Source of the DNA: Otatea glauca
Taxonomy: Eukaryota > Streptophyta > Magnoliopsida > Poales > Poaceae
Assembly: GCA_036346275.1 (NCBI GenBank)
Contig: CM070728.1
Location: 20,236,723 to 20,300,722 of the forward strand
DNA: 64,000 nt
Direction: 5' to 3'
Both the position numbers and the translations under genes were made by a program. This document shows, in pieces, positions 47,522 to 58,804 of this stretch (the stretch's first letter is position 1; the number at the start of each line of letters is the position of its first letter). Under the pieces are notes generated by a model. The model made no database searches and had not been told where the DNA came from. It saw only the letters and a list, made by a program, of their open reading frames with translations.

Positions 47522-47533
47522 GCTCTGATACCA
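47522..47533 (-). other. Primer-binding site (initiator tRNA-Met type)
   Basis: TGGTATCAGAGC on the minus strand, two bases inside the 5' LTR end. It is the standard Copia PBS complementary to the 3' end of initiator tRNA-Met. Confidence 0.9.
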
Positions 47534-47535
47534 AT

Positions 47536-50201
47536 TGAAAGATCGAAAAGGCGACTAGAGGGGGGTGAATAGGAGCCAAATAAAATTTTCGAATAAATTC
47601 TCCCCTAGAATTCAATCCACCAAAAGACCGGAAAGAAAGAATCGAACCATCGATCGTGCAAATTCATGAATGCAGGCTCACCGCTTAAGGTCGGATGAAC
47701 AAGAAAAACGCGACCGGTCGGGTAGCTCGGTCGGATGAATAAGATCGCGAATCGCTCACAAGATCGGTCTGATGAATGAGCGATACTCCCGACCGGAAGT
47801 GGTCGGATGAACAGTACTCCCGACCCGAAGTGGTCGGATGAACAGTACTCGGGTGAGCAGTATCCCGACCGGACGAATAAGACGCCCGACTCGCGAGGTC
47901 GGATGAACGAGACTCGGGTGAATAGTGCTCGGATGAACAAGAAAATCAGCACGATCTTAAAAATGAAATTGATGTAACTTTTGATCTACTGATCCAAAAA
48001 CGATGAAACTTGGTGTGCACCTCCCTAAGGATGTCGAAACCTATTTCACCATCAATCGAAGGAATTGATACCAAGGTTCCGTCCTTTTCGCTTTAACAAA
48101 TGCAACACCCAAAACAGAGTCACGAACACAGATTTCACCCTAACTTGTCGGGTGGGAGTTGATGGTCGAATATCCTTGGATAACTCTCCACAAATCACAG
48201 CAAGTAAGTACACGAAGAAACAACCCTTCAAACAGATAGAAACACTATCTCAAAACTAGGCACGTAAATTGATTTCTTCCAAAATCTGAATAGAAGAGGT
48301 TGTAGATTGCCTAGATGATTGGGATATGATCTATAGAAGATTCATCCAGAATCTTTCATCCTTGGCAATAAGAACCGAAGCCAATCAAGACTAACGAATC
48401 GCAAGTCACACGCTTACTCACTTTAAGAACACAGATTTACAACTTGCAACAAGAACGCAAGGATTGCCTAAATGATTGAAAGCACCAATCCAGAGAAGAG
48501 TTCATCAATCATGAATTTCAAAAAGGACTCAAAAGCATGTAGAAGGAGATGAGGCAAATCCAAATTACGTAAAGTAAATTGCAAGTAAGTAAATGCGAAT
48601 TTAGATAATGAATTTAAGTGCGTAATGTAAATACGTAAGAGAAATGAAACAAGAATATAAGTGAAGAACATTTCATTTCGGAAGGAGGTTTACAAAGCCT
48701 CACAACAAAGTGGGCAAAACTCAAACGAGCAAAGAAAAACCTCGGAACCTTCAAAGAGGGAGGCTGCCCTACCCTCTATTTATAGTGACTGATCAATTCC
48801 CACCTTTGGATGTCCCGCTTCAATCCTAAGCTAACATCCAAGAGCCAGGATTTGATCCTTACACCGCCACTCTCAACAACTCTCAACTACTCACGTAGAC
48901 TTTCCTCACCGCTCACCCCAAGGAGACACCCTCTCCTGTCTATTCATAGCGGGCTTGGAACACCTACCACCCTTGGATGAGCCTCTAAACCCTAGAGCAC
49001 TCCATCAAGGGCTGAGATTTTACCCACTCACAAAGCTATGCATGGGCTCACCCAAACCCAACAACACAACGGGTTTTGCACGCTTTTCAACTCACACTAA
49101 CTTGACCCGCTACTCTATCTTCCCGACCGCGATCCAACGGTCCTCCTAGATCGAGCAGCTCAAGTTAGCATCTCATCCATTCCTTTGTCTTCTCGGCTTG
49201 CGGCTACTCCACGGCCTCGGTCATCTTTGGCGACACCTTGATCATCCGGACCTCGGCTCTCGGCCTAGTCCCGATCCCCTTCGCCTCACCATGACCTAGC
49301 TCCAAAGTCCCGCAACCATCATAGACAAGGAAACCACATCACATAGCAATGTCCAACAACACATATCCATCTCAACAGAAAGATATACACTATGTCGACC
49401 AAAGATAACCCCGACCACACGTGGTATGACCACCGGTCTCCATCCCGACCAACCAAGGTCCGACCATCGGTCTCCATCCCGACCAACAATGGTCCGACCA
49501 TCGGTCTCCATCCCGACCAACAATGGTCCGACCACTGGTCTCCATCCCGACCACTCAAGGTCCGACCACCGGTCTTCATCCCGACCAACAATGGTCCGAC
49601 CATCGGTCTCCATCCCGACCACTGAGGTTCGACCACCGGTCTCCGACCAACGAAACTCGACCACTCGGGGGTCGACGACCGGTCTCTCGACCACCCACAC
49701 CCCTGCACCTCTGGTTCGGACAACCGGTCTCCGACCAACCAAAGACGACCACTCAGGTCGACGACCGTCTCCGACCACCAAAGCCTGCACCTCTCGTGTC
49801 GGACAACCGTCTCCGACCAACCAAAGACTGACCACTCGTGGTCGACGATCGGGTCTCCGACCAAAGCAAAAGCCTGCACCTCTCGTGTCGGACAACCGGT
49901 CTCCGACCAACCAAAGACCTCGACCACTCGTGGTCACACGATCGTCTCTCGACCACCAAAGCCTGACCTCTCGGGTGGACGACCCGACCACTCGGTCGGA
50001 CGACCGTCCGCAACACACCAAAGCCCGACCACTCGGTCGGACGACCCGACCACTCGGGGTCGACGACCGGTCTCCAACCAAGAACTCAAATTGCTCTAGC
50101 TCGAAAAACAATCCAAATCAAACTCAAACTTGAGCACACCTTGCTCGAGATAAAGTCAAATACTCATCACAAACATGGATGGACCTCCACATGGTCCTTC
50201 A
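47536..50201 (-). repeat. 5' LTR of the SIRE-type element
   Basis: Matches 38235-40878 with the same ends and the same internal blocks, including the minus-strand TATAAATA at 48777-48784 and the tandem repeats at about 49430-50080. Differences are mostly short indels in C/G-rich repeats. Confidence 0.9.
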
Positions 50202-51432
50202 AGCATCACTTCGCGTGCGTCTCGGTTGACCTAACGTCACTTGGTGTTCGACGTGTTCGCCGAGCCGCACGCCGCCCACCGCCTTGAGGCGCTTTGGTCT
50301 ACGCAGCGCTTCCAGTACCCACGGCGCCGTCGCTCCAAAGACCGTGCACTCGCTCGTATTTCTACATTTTTCCCTTCGCTAGTACTTACGATCTCGGTGG
50401 CTTGCGAATTAATGTTGCGCTTTCGTTTTGCGGTACACACGCAAAGGCTTCGTCGACGCAGAGTGGGCAAAGACGCATGGTACCACATGCGCAAAGATGG
50501 CACCGCTCTTGCGGATGTGATCGACGAGACTGCCCCCTACGACCACGGCACGTACGACGCATATATCGAGTGGTACAGCACGCGCACCCGTGTTCGAGTT
50601 GTGCGTGTCGTGGAGTCACCTCCCAGGCACGATCCGACCACTTCCGACACGCACCCCACCCACCGGACTCGCTTCCACCGCGCGGTTCGTACTCCCTCCA
50701 TTTGTCATTCAACGTAACGTCTTGAAAATTATGCCAACTAACTAGCCTCTTTTCGTTTTCGCAGAGCGACCTTGCCAGGGAGGCACACGAGGCGACGTCG
50801 GCGTTGCTACAGGTGGTCGGTGCCACCCATACGATAGGGGTCACAACGGACGGCCTTCGAGGGGCGCTGCGCCATATTCAGGACTTGACTTACCGCGGCG
50901 TACACGGCGACGCCGTAGGCGGCCCAGTATGACGACGTGGTACAGATCCCCCTCGCTCGCTCACACGACGAGGTCGACACAGTGCACTCCCGACCGCCTC
51001 GTCCGGACCTGCGCCTGGGCTCCACTGTACCGACCGGCGTCATCCCGATGACCGCAGGTACATCAGGTGGTCTCTTTTTCATATATTTTGTTGTTCACAT
51101 AACGTGTCATTCTAATTTGAAAAGTTTGTCAACAATGCCGATCCGCCCCGACCAGAGTGCGAGCACCTCGGGGACTACGGTACTTTCGGGACGAGGACTT
51201 CGACTTTCTCGCCGATCCTTATCGCGATCCGCGGTGTGGTACTTGGTTCGTCGCGACGACGATCGGCCCCGCCCATCTCACCGACACAGACGCCACGCTA
51301 CTTCTCCGGCCGGTCCGACCTCCTAGGAGTACTCGTGGATGGGCCCTGACCACTCACATATCCGTCTCGACATGTGCGGCGTCGTGGGAGGCCCGGGACC
51401 ACACGAGGTGTTGCACCGCCGCAGGGCCCTAG

Positions 51433-52200
51433 CTAGTTTGTTTCTTTTACACATGATGTACCGTAAACAATCTCGTCTTTTACTTCCTTAGCTCATGTAA
51501 TATCACATATGTTAGTTTTATTTATGAAGTTTTGTGCTATATATAATCTTTTACTTAGTGGCGCTATTTGTAAATATGCTACCAAGACCTTTGTCACGCC
51601 GATAGGACAGACACACGTAGCTACTTTGTCGGTCGCGATGCGACAAAGACGTCATTGCGCACTATCCCAAATAGTTGTTTCCTTTCATATATTTTGTACT
51701 GAACACAAAATGATGCTTTATTTCCTCATATTACGTCAAATTCAGCTTTATTTCCTCACATTACGGTATGATCACTATAGCTTTTCGTGGATTCCGTAAA
51801 ATAACAGGTTTACATGAAAAATTATGGAGTAATAGCCCTGAAACACCATTCGACATATGTACGACCTTGTAGCAGCTTTCCACGCGCGATTAGACAACTC
51901 ACGGGCGCAATGCTTTCAACCTTTTCAGGCCGATTTGACCACACGCTGACAGACCTCTACTGTTTCGCACACAGGCTTTGTCACACATGCAGCCGCGCTT
52001 CAATGTGACCACTCACCGCCTACTTTTGTTCGTGATAACAGTCGTGTGGCTTTTCTCGGATGGTGACAAATCGTGCGCCTTTTCGCAGAAGGTGACAAAG
52101 TGCGGCTTTGATGATGGGTGACATGTCGTGCGGCTTTTCACAGAGGATGCCAGACGCCAAAGCGACAAGTGTCTTGTAGTCGTGCGGAGTAACCACTCAC
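51433..52200. other. Spacer between PMD and GRF genes, with promoter-proximal repeats
   Basis: AT-rich to about 51820. Then 52030-52185 has about four imperfect units of about 35 bp around GTGACAAATCGTGCG / GTGCGGCTTTTC, lying just upstream of the TATA box at 52206. No coding similarity. Confidence 0.45.
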
Positions 52201-52205
52201 CACCA

Positions 52206-52213
52206 CTATAAAA
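52206..52213 (+). promoter_or_regulatory. TATA box of the GRF zinc-finger gene
   Basis: CTATAAAA about 80 bp upstream of the ATG at 52288, with a CA/AC-rich leader between, as is usual for a plant promoter. Confidence 0.55.
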
Positions 52214-52287
52214 CCGCCTAGGGTTACACATCCAACACCACCAAACAAGCAATACACGCCATCCGAATCTACACAAATTAGGGCACG

Positions 52288-53380
52288 ATGTCGTTCTACG
52301 TCGCCTCTTGACAGCGTAAGTCATCCCGCCCGAATACCCGGATACCAGTAGCGTGCACGCCCCAGTTCTGCCGGAGTTGCCCAGACCCAAATGCGACTGC
52401 AACCTTCCGGCGAAGATGATGCAATCTACCCACGGAGAGACGGCCGCCAGCCACTCCTCACAGTTCGCCTACCGTAAACCTACTTGTATCCATAAAATAC
52501 AAAGCTAACGGTACCATTTCATGCATCGTTCTTTCCTTTCTCAAAGACAAGGACCAGTGTTGCTTCTTCCAATGGATCGACGGGACGGAACGACGTGACT
52601 ACGAATTTGTCTACAACTGCCACGACGCCGAACCCGCTTCGCCCGAGAACTTCAACCGGTGGGAGAGGCCGCCAGGATACGTCCCTGTTCTAGAGCGACC
52701 AGAGTTCAGGGCCGGTGGGCAAGAGGCCAACCAATCGGTGAGTTTCATGCGACGAACCCATGCTTCACTCACAAAGTAGTAATTCTAAACCAGTTCATCC
52801 CATACAGGAGTTCAAAAAGAAAATTGCGAAATTGCTCGAGTCAAAGGAGAAACCTCCCGGGGGCCACCCAAAGCCACGACTTTTGCGAACACGGCCTTGA
52901 GCGATGGGTTGATACCGCCACGATGAACTAGCGGATCGAGATTCTACCGGTGCCCTTGGCCGAGGATGAATGGTGCGGCTACTTCAACTGGTGGACCCGA
53001 GACGTACCACCCACATCTCAAACTTCCGATAGGATAACGGGAGAGCAACCTCCCGTGGTGCTACTACCGCCCGTAAAAGCGGACCGAGTACGCCTACGGT
53101 GTTATTCAATGGCCAACGCGGCATATCAGATTGATCGCAGGCACGCTTCCGGTTGTACAACGATAAGCCCAACACACACCTCCCGCACCATACGGTGGAG
53201 TGCGAGCCAAAGCAGAGCAGCGTCTCGCAAGTGTCCACTAACGCCAACACACGAGAGGTGCAAGAGGGTACCTCCTCTCAAGAGGAAGGGACAAGGGAAG
53301 CGCCACCGAGGTCCGCACCACGCAACAAATCCTTGACGCTACGCGCAGACCATCCGGAACCTGTGGTAATAACATAAGGG
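52288..53380 (+). pseudogene. GRF-type zinc-finger protein gene, frame-disrupted
   Basis: ATG at 52288 gives MSFYVAS and then a stop. In the next frame come YPDTSSVHAPVLPELPRPK and KCDCNLPAKMMQSTHGETA (Cys codons 52392-52394 and 52398-52400). After an AG at 52546 the second part follows, KDQCCFFQWIDGTERRDYE. C-x-C ... C-x-FF-x-W-x-D is the GRF zinc finger (zf-GRF, PF06839). A further segment WERPPGYVPVLERPEFRAGG ends before a GT, and a Lys/Glu-rich helix (FKKKIAKLLESKEKPPG) follows at about 52812-52860. The remaining tail to about 53380 is Ser/Thr/Glu-rich. The first-exon stop and later breaks make it a pseudogene, but intron positions are still visible. GRF fingers bind nucleic acid in other proteins; the role inside a MULE is unknown. 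Confidence 0.75.
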
Positions 53381-54147
53381 ACGCCGAATTAGGATGACAT
53401 GCCCATGTGGGAGGCGTAAATCCACATCAAAAGACCAAAAATTCTGCCTTACACACCCGACACGCACGGCATAGGCCACCCATTCGGCGACACACGGGAG
53501 CACCGCGGATCCCCATGGAGTTCTTTCATAGTGGGATTGAGCGTGTCCGAGGACAAACCTCCAAATTTACACGGTCGTAATATGCGTAAAATGTGGGACA
53601 TCATTCGGCTGTACCGGATAGGTGGAACGATCATTTGTTCCACCATGACAACCAAAGCTTTCGTTAGTTAGTTCGGCAAGCAATTTCGTCATTGTTGTAA
53701 TGCCCTTGCAATATAATGTATCTATTGCTTATTTTATCATCTGAACTCGATGTATGTGCCCTTATATATATGTTCAACAAATAATTTAAGTGCTTCGTGG
53801 GAACTATTTATAACATGCGTTGTTGTCGACTATAATACTTAGGGTTGTTGCACTAGTGGAAATTAGATGCAAAGCAAGGTGTAAATTAAATATTTTCCCA
53901 GAATATGGTAGTGCACATATCAAAGAGCAAATCTGGTCTACTCTTCCTAAAAATTACATTTAAACATTAAATTTTACGGGCTGCCGAAAAGGTTAAAAAA
54001 TTATTCTCCCAGATATCAGATTCGCACTCTTTTTGATCTCCCTCTCGTAAAACATCACAACAACTAATACTGACTTTTTATTAACTACACTACAGCTCAT
54101 AATTTACATACATTGCAATTCAAATAAAAAAATAGGCTAAACCTCTC
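53381..54147. other. MULE interior between the GRF gene and right arm
   Basis: The stretch 53400-53670 may still hold the C-terminal coding part of the GRF gene in the plus frame (MPMWEA, then stops). The remainder is AT-rich with no feature. Confidence 0.35.
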
Positions 54148-54429
54148 TGTCGCCATTTGAAACGGCGACAGAGAGTTCTTCGCTATTTCAAATGACGACA
54201 CAAAGTCTATCGGTTTTTCAATCGGCGACAGACTCTCTGTCGCTATTTCAAATGGCGACAGAGAGTCTGTCTCTATCCGAACGGCGATAGTCATCATCGC
54301 CATTTGAAATGGCGACAGATTCTCTGTCGCCATTTGAAATGGCGACAACTGGGTAGTTTTGTAATTTTTTTTTTCGGCATATTATTTTTGTAAAATAGAA
54401 TAAAAATAGTATTATTTAAAAAAAAATTC
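54148..54429 (-). repeat. Right terminal inverted arm of the MULE, with seven palindromic units
   Basis: Seven TGTCGCCATTT-type palindromic units between 54148 and 54347, some degenerate. They are followed by CTGGGTAGTTTTGTAA and the AT-rich outer block ending TTAAAAAAAAATTC-like at 54429. The order mirrors the left arm. Confidence 0.88.
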
Positions 54430-54438
54430 TCTTTACCT
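54430..54438. repeat. Target-site duplication of the large MULE, right copy
   Basis: TCTTTACCT, identical to 32874-32882. Confidence 0.92.
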
Positions 54439-54650
54439 TGGGTGGATGGCACGGACAGAGGAAGCTATAGACAGGCGCCATGACAACTGCTCCAAGCGAG
54501 CATGGCCGGCGGTAGGACAGGCCCAGGGAGGCGAAGAAGACCCCAAAAATGGAACCTCCAGGCTTTGCTGATCCCATAGGAACTGCCGGCCGGAGCTCCG
54601 ATGGTCCATGGCGACGGCGCAACAGGCACACGATGACGGCGGCTTAGTTG

Positions 54651-55714
54651 TAGGGTTGCAATCGGATAGGATAATTTTCGACCGTCCGACCGATCGGATA
54701 TGTTTAGATCGGATTCAGATAATTTTTCGGATTCGGTATCGGATTCGGATACTATTTTTCAGATTCAAATTCGGTATATCACTATTCGTCGGATCAGTAT
54801 ATTTTGAAATCCTTTTCGGATATATCCGGTTAAAAAGCTTCGGATATCCGATCCTTACAAACTGAACTGCCCCCACCACACCCGCCTACGCAGTTCCCGT
54901 CGCGCTTCTTACTGCAGCTCATAACTAATCGAGCTTAGCGTGAGTCGCAAAGAAAAATCAAACGGCTGCGCGTCGTCGGGTCGCGTGCGCCTCGTTGGGT
55001 CAAGTGCGCGGTGCGCCTCACAACGCCTCGTCGGATCGCGTGCGCGCGTCGTTCTTACAGGCCACTAGTGTAGGACAAATTGTGTGACCGCTGACCACTC
55101 ATGTATGCATGACCCCTGAGAACTTTTGAGCGTGTCATTCTTTCTGTTGGCTACCATTCTTGATTCTTGCCTCGTACTCCCAATTCGGTTGGAAGAACAA
55201 CCCAATTGGTGTTAATTACAAGTAATTCTCAGGGGAGAATTTATTTTTCCTCTTCTTGGTGTTCTTGGATCGGCAAGGCGAATTGACTGGTTGGTTTGTT
55301 GCAGGTGAGGAGTGCTTAGAGCTGATTTCTTTGATTTCTTGCACATCAAAGTTCGTAGTTTGTCTTAAGACTGCATGACCACTGACCGTTTAAATTGAAT
55401 GTACTTTCGCAACTTTGTTGAACTACATGATAAAATGACTTGTTAGACTGCGATAATCTTGTTACATGTTAAACTCATATGGTTGGTTAATCGGTGCTAT
55501 ATGTGCGCTTTATATGGTATCTGTTTTCACGCGTTATCCGACCAAAATTATCCGGTACCATATCGATTCCGATTTGTATTCGATTAGAATCCGCTACCGA
55601 TATTATTCGTACCGTATTCGTATCCGGCACTATCCGAATTCGATTCCAAATCCGACAAAAAATATGGTTTAGGATATGGAAAGACCGACCGAATCCGAGC
55701 CGATTGCACCCCTA
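54651..55714. mobile_element. Non-autonomous hAT-type element
   Basis: Inverted ends: TAGGGTTGCAATCGGAT on the left and TAGGGGTGCAATCGGCT read inward from the right. Both are followed by long stretches of CGGATTCGG/TATCGGATTCGGATA-type sequence in opposite orientations. The flanks CTTAGTTG and CTCGGGTG agree at 5 of 8 positions, a possible eroded 8-bp duplication. No transposase similarity inside. Confidence 0.7.
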
Positions 55715-57200
55715 CTCGGGTGTGCACAGTCGGCGGCGAAGCAAGCACTGAGAAGTACGGGCAAGGACCAAAACGGGATAGCGGGGTCTCACTGGTGTTG
55801 TAGGAAGCGACGACCGGGGCTATGGTAGTCCGTAGCAGCGGCGCGACGGTGAGGTGCGGTGGCGGTGCAGAGCTTGCGGTGGTGGAGCTTCATAGCATGG
55901 GAAGACTCGAATTAAGTTGGGGAAAATGATCCAAGGTTAGTGGTGATGCTCCACGTGAGCTAAATTAGAGAATGGAGCAAGGAGTAGGAAGCTGAGCTAT
56001 GGTGGCCGCCGGTGGAAGAATTGGCCGGAGCTGAGCATGGAGCACTGAGCGTCCCAAATTGAGTTGGGTGTGCTGGTGAGGAGGCTTTAGTGAAGGACAA
56101 GGATGCATGGTTGATACTCAGGACTGCTTAAATAACCGCGCAAGAGGCGGTGCATGGTGTGAACAACAGGCCATGGTTGCGGCGCTGTTATCTCAACTGA
56201 GAGGCGATAGCATGAGATTTTTTGGGTGCCAATACAAGGAGGAAGGTCGGTTGTGGCAGCGCATTAAAATATCCTTTGTCACATACGGCGCGATTGAGTT
56301 GGTTCGGGAGAGCTCTAGGCTTAGTTGGACATGGTTTTGATAAGAACAGAGAGTGCTCATGGCTGGCTGCTTGCTATCGTGGGGAAGAAGGAGGCTACAG
56401 GCTGCTCTCGGGCCCACATGTAAGTCACACAAAGAGACATCCTCTCCACAGACTTCTGGACAGCTCGAGATTGGGCATTAATTTGGAATGTCTAATCAGG
56501 TCAAGATTTTTGTGCAGATTTTTATACATGTCGGAAAGATAATGTTTGTTATCCAACAAAAATATTAGATCAAAATTATTTGTAGAGAATTTTATATAAT
56601 TATGACAATGCATGTTGTCAATTTCTGCATTTTGTGTTTTTCATTTAATTGAATATGAATTTTAGGTAAATATTTTTTTATATTTTTTGAAGGTTTTAAA
56701 TGACAAAAAATTTGCCTTCTGTAAAAGTTTCAGATTTTTATATTTAAATTCTAAAAATTTTGACATTCCTATTTTCAGATTTATTTACTTTTTGTTTTTG
56801 AATTTTTCAAGACTTAAAATTTAATTTTTAATTTTTCATATTTTTATTAGAGGTGGATAATGATCTTATGTCGGCATGGTAAAAAGTTTGGATTCAGATA
56901 AGCCCTGGAGACTTCTACAGTAATCTGACAAGATCAAAATTGATATCTTATCTTGTGATTATCATATCTTTTCTTTTATTTCTATACCCCTTTATAATGC
57001 ACCTAAACAATTTTTCCTACGTCCACCCTAAATAATGCACCTCATTAGAGATGGCCCAATGTTCGTGCACCTAGCAAAACGTCCCCAGAAACTTGCATTC
57101 ATCAAAATGAACGTCTCAGATCTTTCCTCAGTTTTACTCACCCACATTTGATGGCCATTATTTAGTGTGTCTAATCATCCCTGTGGCCCACAATAGACCT
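55715..57200. other. Intergenic, no gene identified
   Basis: GC-rich to about 56450, then strongly AT-rich. It contains short open frames without motifs. A plus-strand stretch at 56107-56340 is open for 77 codons but has no family similarity. Confidence 0.35.
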
Positions 57201-57210
57201 CCCCCACCTA

Positions 57211-57400
57211 CATATTTGGAAGGAGAGCGAATCAAACAAGGAAATAAATAAGGAGGATCCGCATGCAAGGAAACCAGACTTGAATTTTTTACTGACCAAA
57301 ATTGTACGTAATACATTATTTGGAGGAAGGTGAAATCAAACAGGGAAATAAACAGGAGGATCTACATGCAAGGAAACAAGACTTGAATTTTTTATTGTCC
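57211..57400. repeat. Diverged tandem duplication of about 105 bp
   Basis: Both copies (about 57211 and 57316) contain ATCAAACARGGAAATAAA, AGGAGGATCYRCATGCAAGG and ACTTGAATTTTTTA. Confidence 0.7.
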
Positions 57401-58804
57401 TGGCATTGTGATCGTATTTTTTTCCGAATATGACCCTTCTCGAGATTTTTTACTGATCTAACCCCATAGAGCCTAATTTCAAATGACCGAGAGCGTTGAA
57501 TTTTGTTTTTATTTTTATCTAAGGAACCAACGTTTGTGAGTGCTTTGCTTAATTTTTCAATTTTTCTCGCGGAACCAGCCGGCGGTGAGCACTGCTTAAT
57601 TTTATCTTTTTCCTTGCGGATCCAATGGCGTGAGCGCATTTATTTTTCATATTTTTCCAAAATCATCCGTGTGGTCCACAATGCACCTTCCTCACCTCCA
57701 AAGATCAACAAGGAAAAGGAAACAAACGTCTTGAAATCAAGGAAAAGGAAACAAACGTCCTAGAAAAGGAAAGGACCATACATTACGTCTTTGGGAAAAG
57801 GAAACCGGAGATGGGGCAACATGCCCGAGAGAACGCAGGTCCGCAATGGCTCCACTGCCGCCATCGGTGGCTTTGCCGACGCGGGCGAGGTTCTTTGGTC
57901 GGCGACCTCGCATGCCGCGTGCCTCGCCAAATTTATAATTTAATTTTTTTTGAAAATAATTTTATTAAGTACAAAATAATCGAAAGTTTTTTTGAGAATT
58001 TTTCTAGAATTTTTAATCTAATGTGCTATCTTTTAAAAAATCCTTCTATATTTAAAAAACGAAGGCAACTCACCGTAGCTTCTTCTAGTCAGCAGCCTGC
58101 ACTGAAGAAGCTTCTTCTCTTCCCTCCCTCCATTAAAGCAAGAAAGAAGCTCCAAAGCTCCATCAATCCCGCACCAAATCTCCTCTTTCCATCTATGGTG
58201 TTAATTCCCCAAATTTCGTGCTCTATTGCCAAAATTTTCTCCCAATCTGATTTGATCCCAAATTATAGTTTCCATAAATATGCTTGTTTCGGGGCTATAA
58301 AAGCCGGCGAGCTCTCCTCCACCCCATCGCATTGCGTAAATCCCCAAGTGCTCCCTCTTGTAAAGATCGCCGGATTTTGGAGGTAACCCAAGCCATCAAC
58401 GTCATCTTTCTCGGCGAAATTCACCGCAACCGTGACTCCTCCCATGAGCAGCGCCGGTGCAGCGATCTCGCCGCACTGCATGCCGACCCATCATGACCGC
58501 CGCCACCCCCGGCCTTCCCTCCCCTTTGCGCTGGCCAAGCCCGAGAGCACTGTGCTCTCTGTGGAAGCTGCAAAAAAATAATCTAAAATCAGAAAATTCT
58601 TTTTTCTTTCTCTTTCTTGATTTAAAATCTTTTGGGAGCCTGTTCTCGCCCATTCGACCTCCATTTAGTTCCGTTTTTCTTTTTAAATTCATTTCAAATT
58701 CTAAATTTCTCTTTTATTATTAAGTGTTGTATTCATACTTATCTTCTCATTTAATTGATAAGCGGGGTACTACCGTCGTAGCGTTAGCACAGGCACTATA
58801 CTAG
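57401..58804 (+). mobile_element. Region ending in a Helitron-like 3' terminus
   Basis: At 58770-58804 the plus strand reads ACCGTCGTAGCGTTAGCAC, AGGCACTATA and CTAG followed by T. This resembles the GTTGCAACGCACGGGCAC...CTAGT ends of grass Helitrons, with a weakened hairpin. A TATA-like CTATAAAA lies at about 58296, with a GC-rich leader after it. The 5' end is not identified; the left coordinate only marks the stretch described. Confidence 0.3.

Larger units (their letters stand above)
38235..50201 (-). mobile_element. SIRE/Maximus-type Copia retrotransposon with long LTRs, gag but no detectable pol
   Basis: Two directly repeated 2.65-kb LTRs (38235-40878 and 47536-50201) bound a 6.66-kb interior. 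On the minus strand, the 5' LTR end is followed after two bases by the primer-binding site TGGTATCAGAGC, then gag 30 bp later. A purine tract, ATCAAGGGGAGA, precedes the 3' LTR. Gag similarity is of the SIRE/Maximus kind. From about 45500 down to 40900 I see no integrase or RT motif on either strand, so the copy depended on proteins supplied elsewhere or lost pol. The flanks GATCT (left) and AGCAT (right) do not form a clean 5-bp duplication. It inserted into the PMD gene of the MULE and is therefore younger than it. Confidence 0.85.
36920..51432 (+). pseudogene. Plant mobile domain (PMD, MAIN/MAIL1-like) protein gene, split by Copia insertion
   Basis: The 5' part at 36920-38234 starts MAGGQLYELLDPSVDATHRS and RTPMRAWRLDPRWIPR up to a GT junction near 37090. 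Exon 2 encodes ALVDRWRPETHTFHLPCGEM, APTLEDVSYLLGLP and LHRFQGVLP, a signature stretch of the PMD (aminotransferase-like, PF10536). At about 37610-37930 follow HLEAYLRGSSVGLVRW and a LWSLERFQIGRP segment. The Copia element sits at 38235-50201. Beyond it the C-terminal part resumes: VFDVFAEPHAAHRLEALWST, RRVGKDAWYHMR and YDAYIEWYSTRTRVRVVRVV at 50240-50690, then LAREAHEATSALLQVVGATH at 50760-50900, and a last stretch to about 51432. Frames change several times and stops occur, so it is a pseudogene apart from the insertion too. Host PMD proteins MAIN and MAIL1 act in transposon silencing; PMD copies inside MULEs are known in plants. The role of this one is unknown. Confidence 0.85.
32883..54429 (+). 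mobile_element. Large Mutator-like element (MULE) with three genes, split by a Copia insertion
   Basis: Termini GAATTTTTTTTTAAATAATA (left) and GAATTTTTTTTTTAAATAAT (right, read inward) are inverted and continue into matching arms of nearly 300 bp. The unit is flanked by the identical 9-bp TCTTTACCT. It spans 21,547 bp. Removing the nested Copia (11,967 bp) leaves an ancestral element of about 9.6 kb. Gene order on the plus strand is mudrA-type transposase, plant mobile domain protein, GRF zinc-finger protein. All three are broken, so this copy cannot move itself. The perfect duplication shows that the whole 9.6-kb unit inserted as one. Its ends match those of the fold-back element at 13324-13981. 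Confidence 0.9.

Noticed and set aside
38229..50207. 5-bp target-site duplication for the SIRE-type element (CGATC against GCATC)
   Set aside because: The best offset gives only partial identity and requires shifting the TG/CA ends by one base; I do not count it as a duplication.
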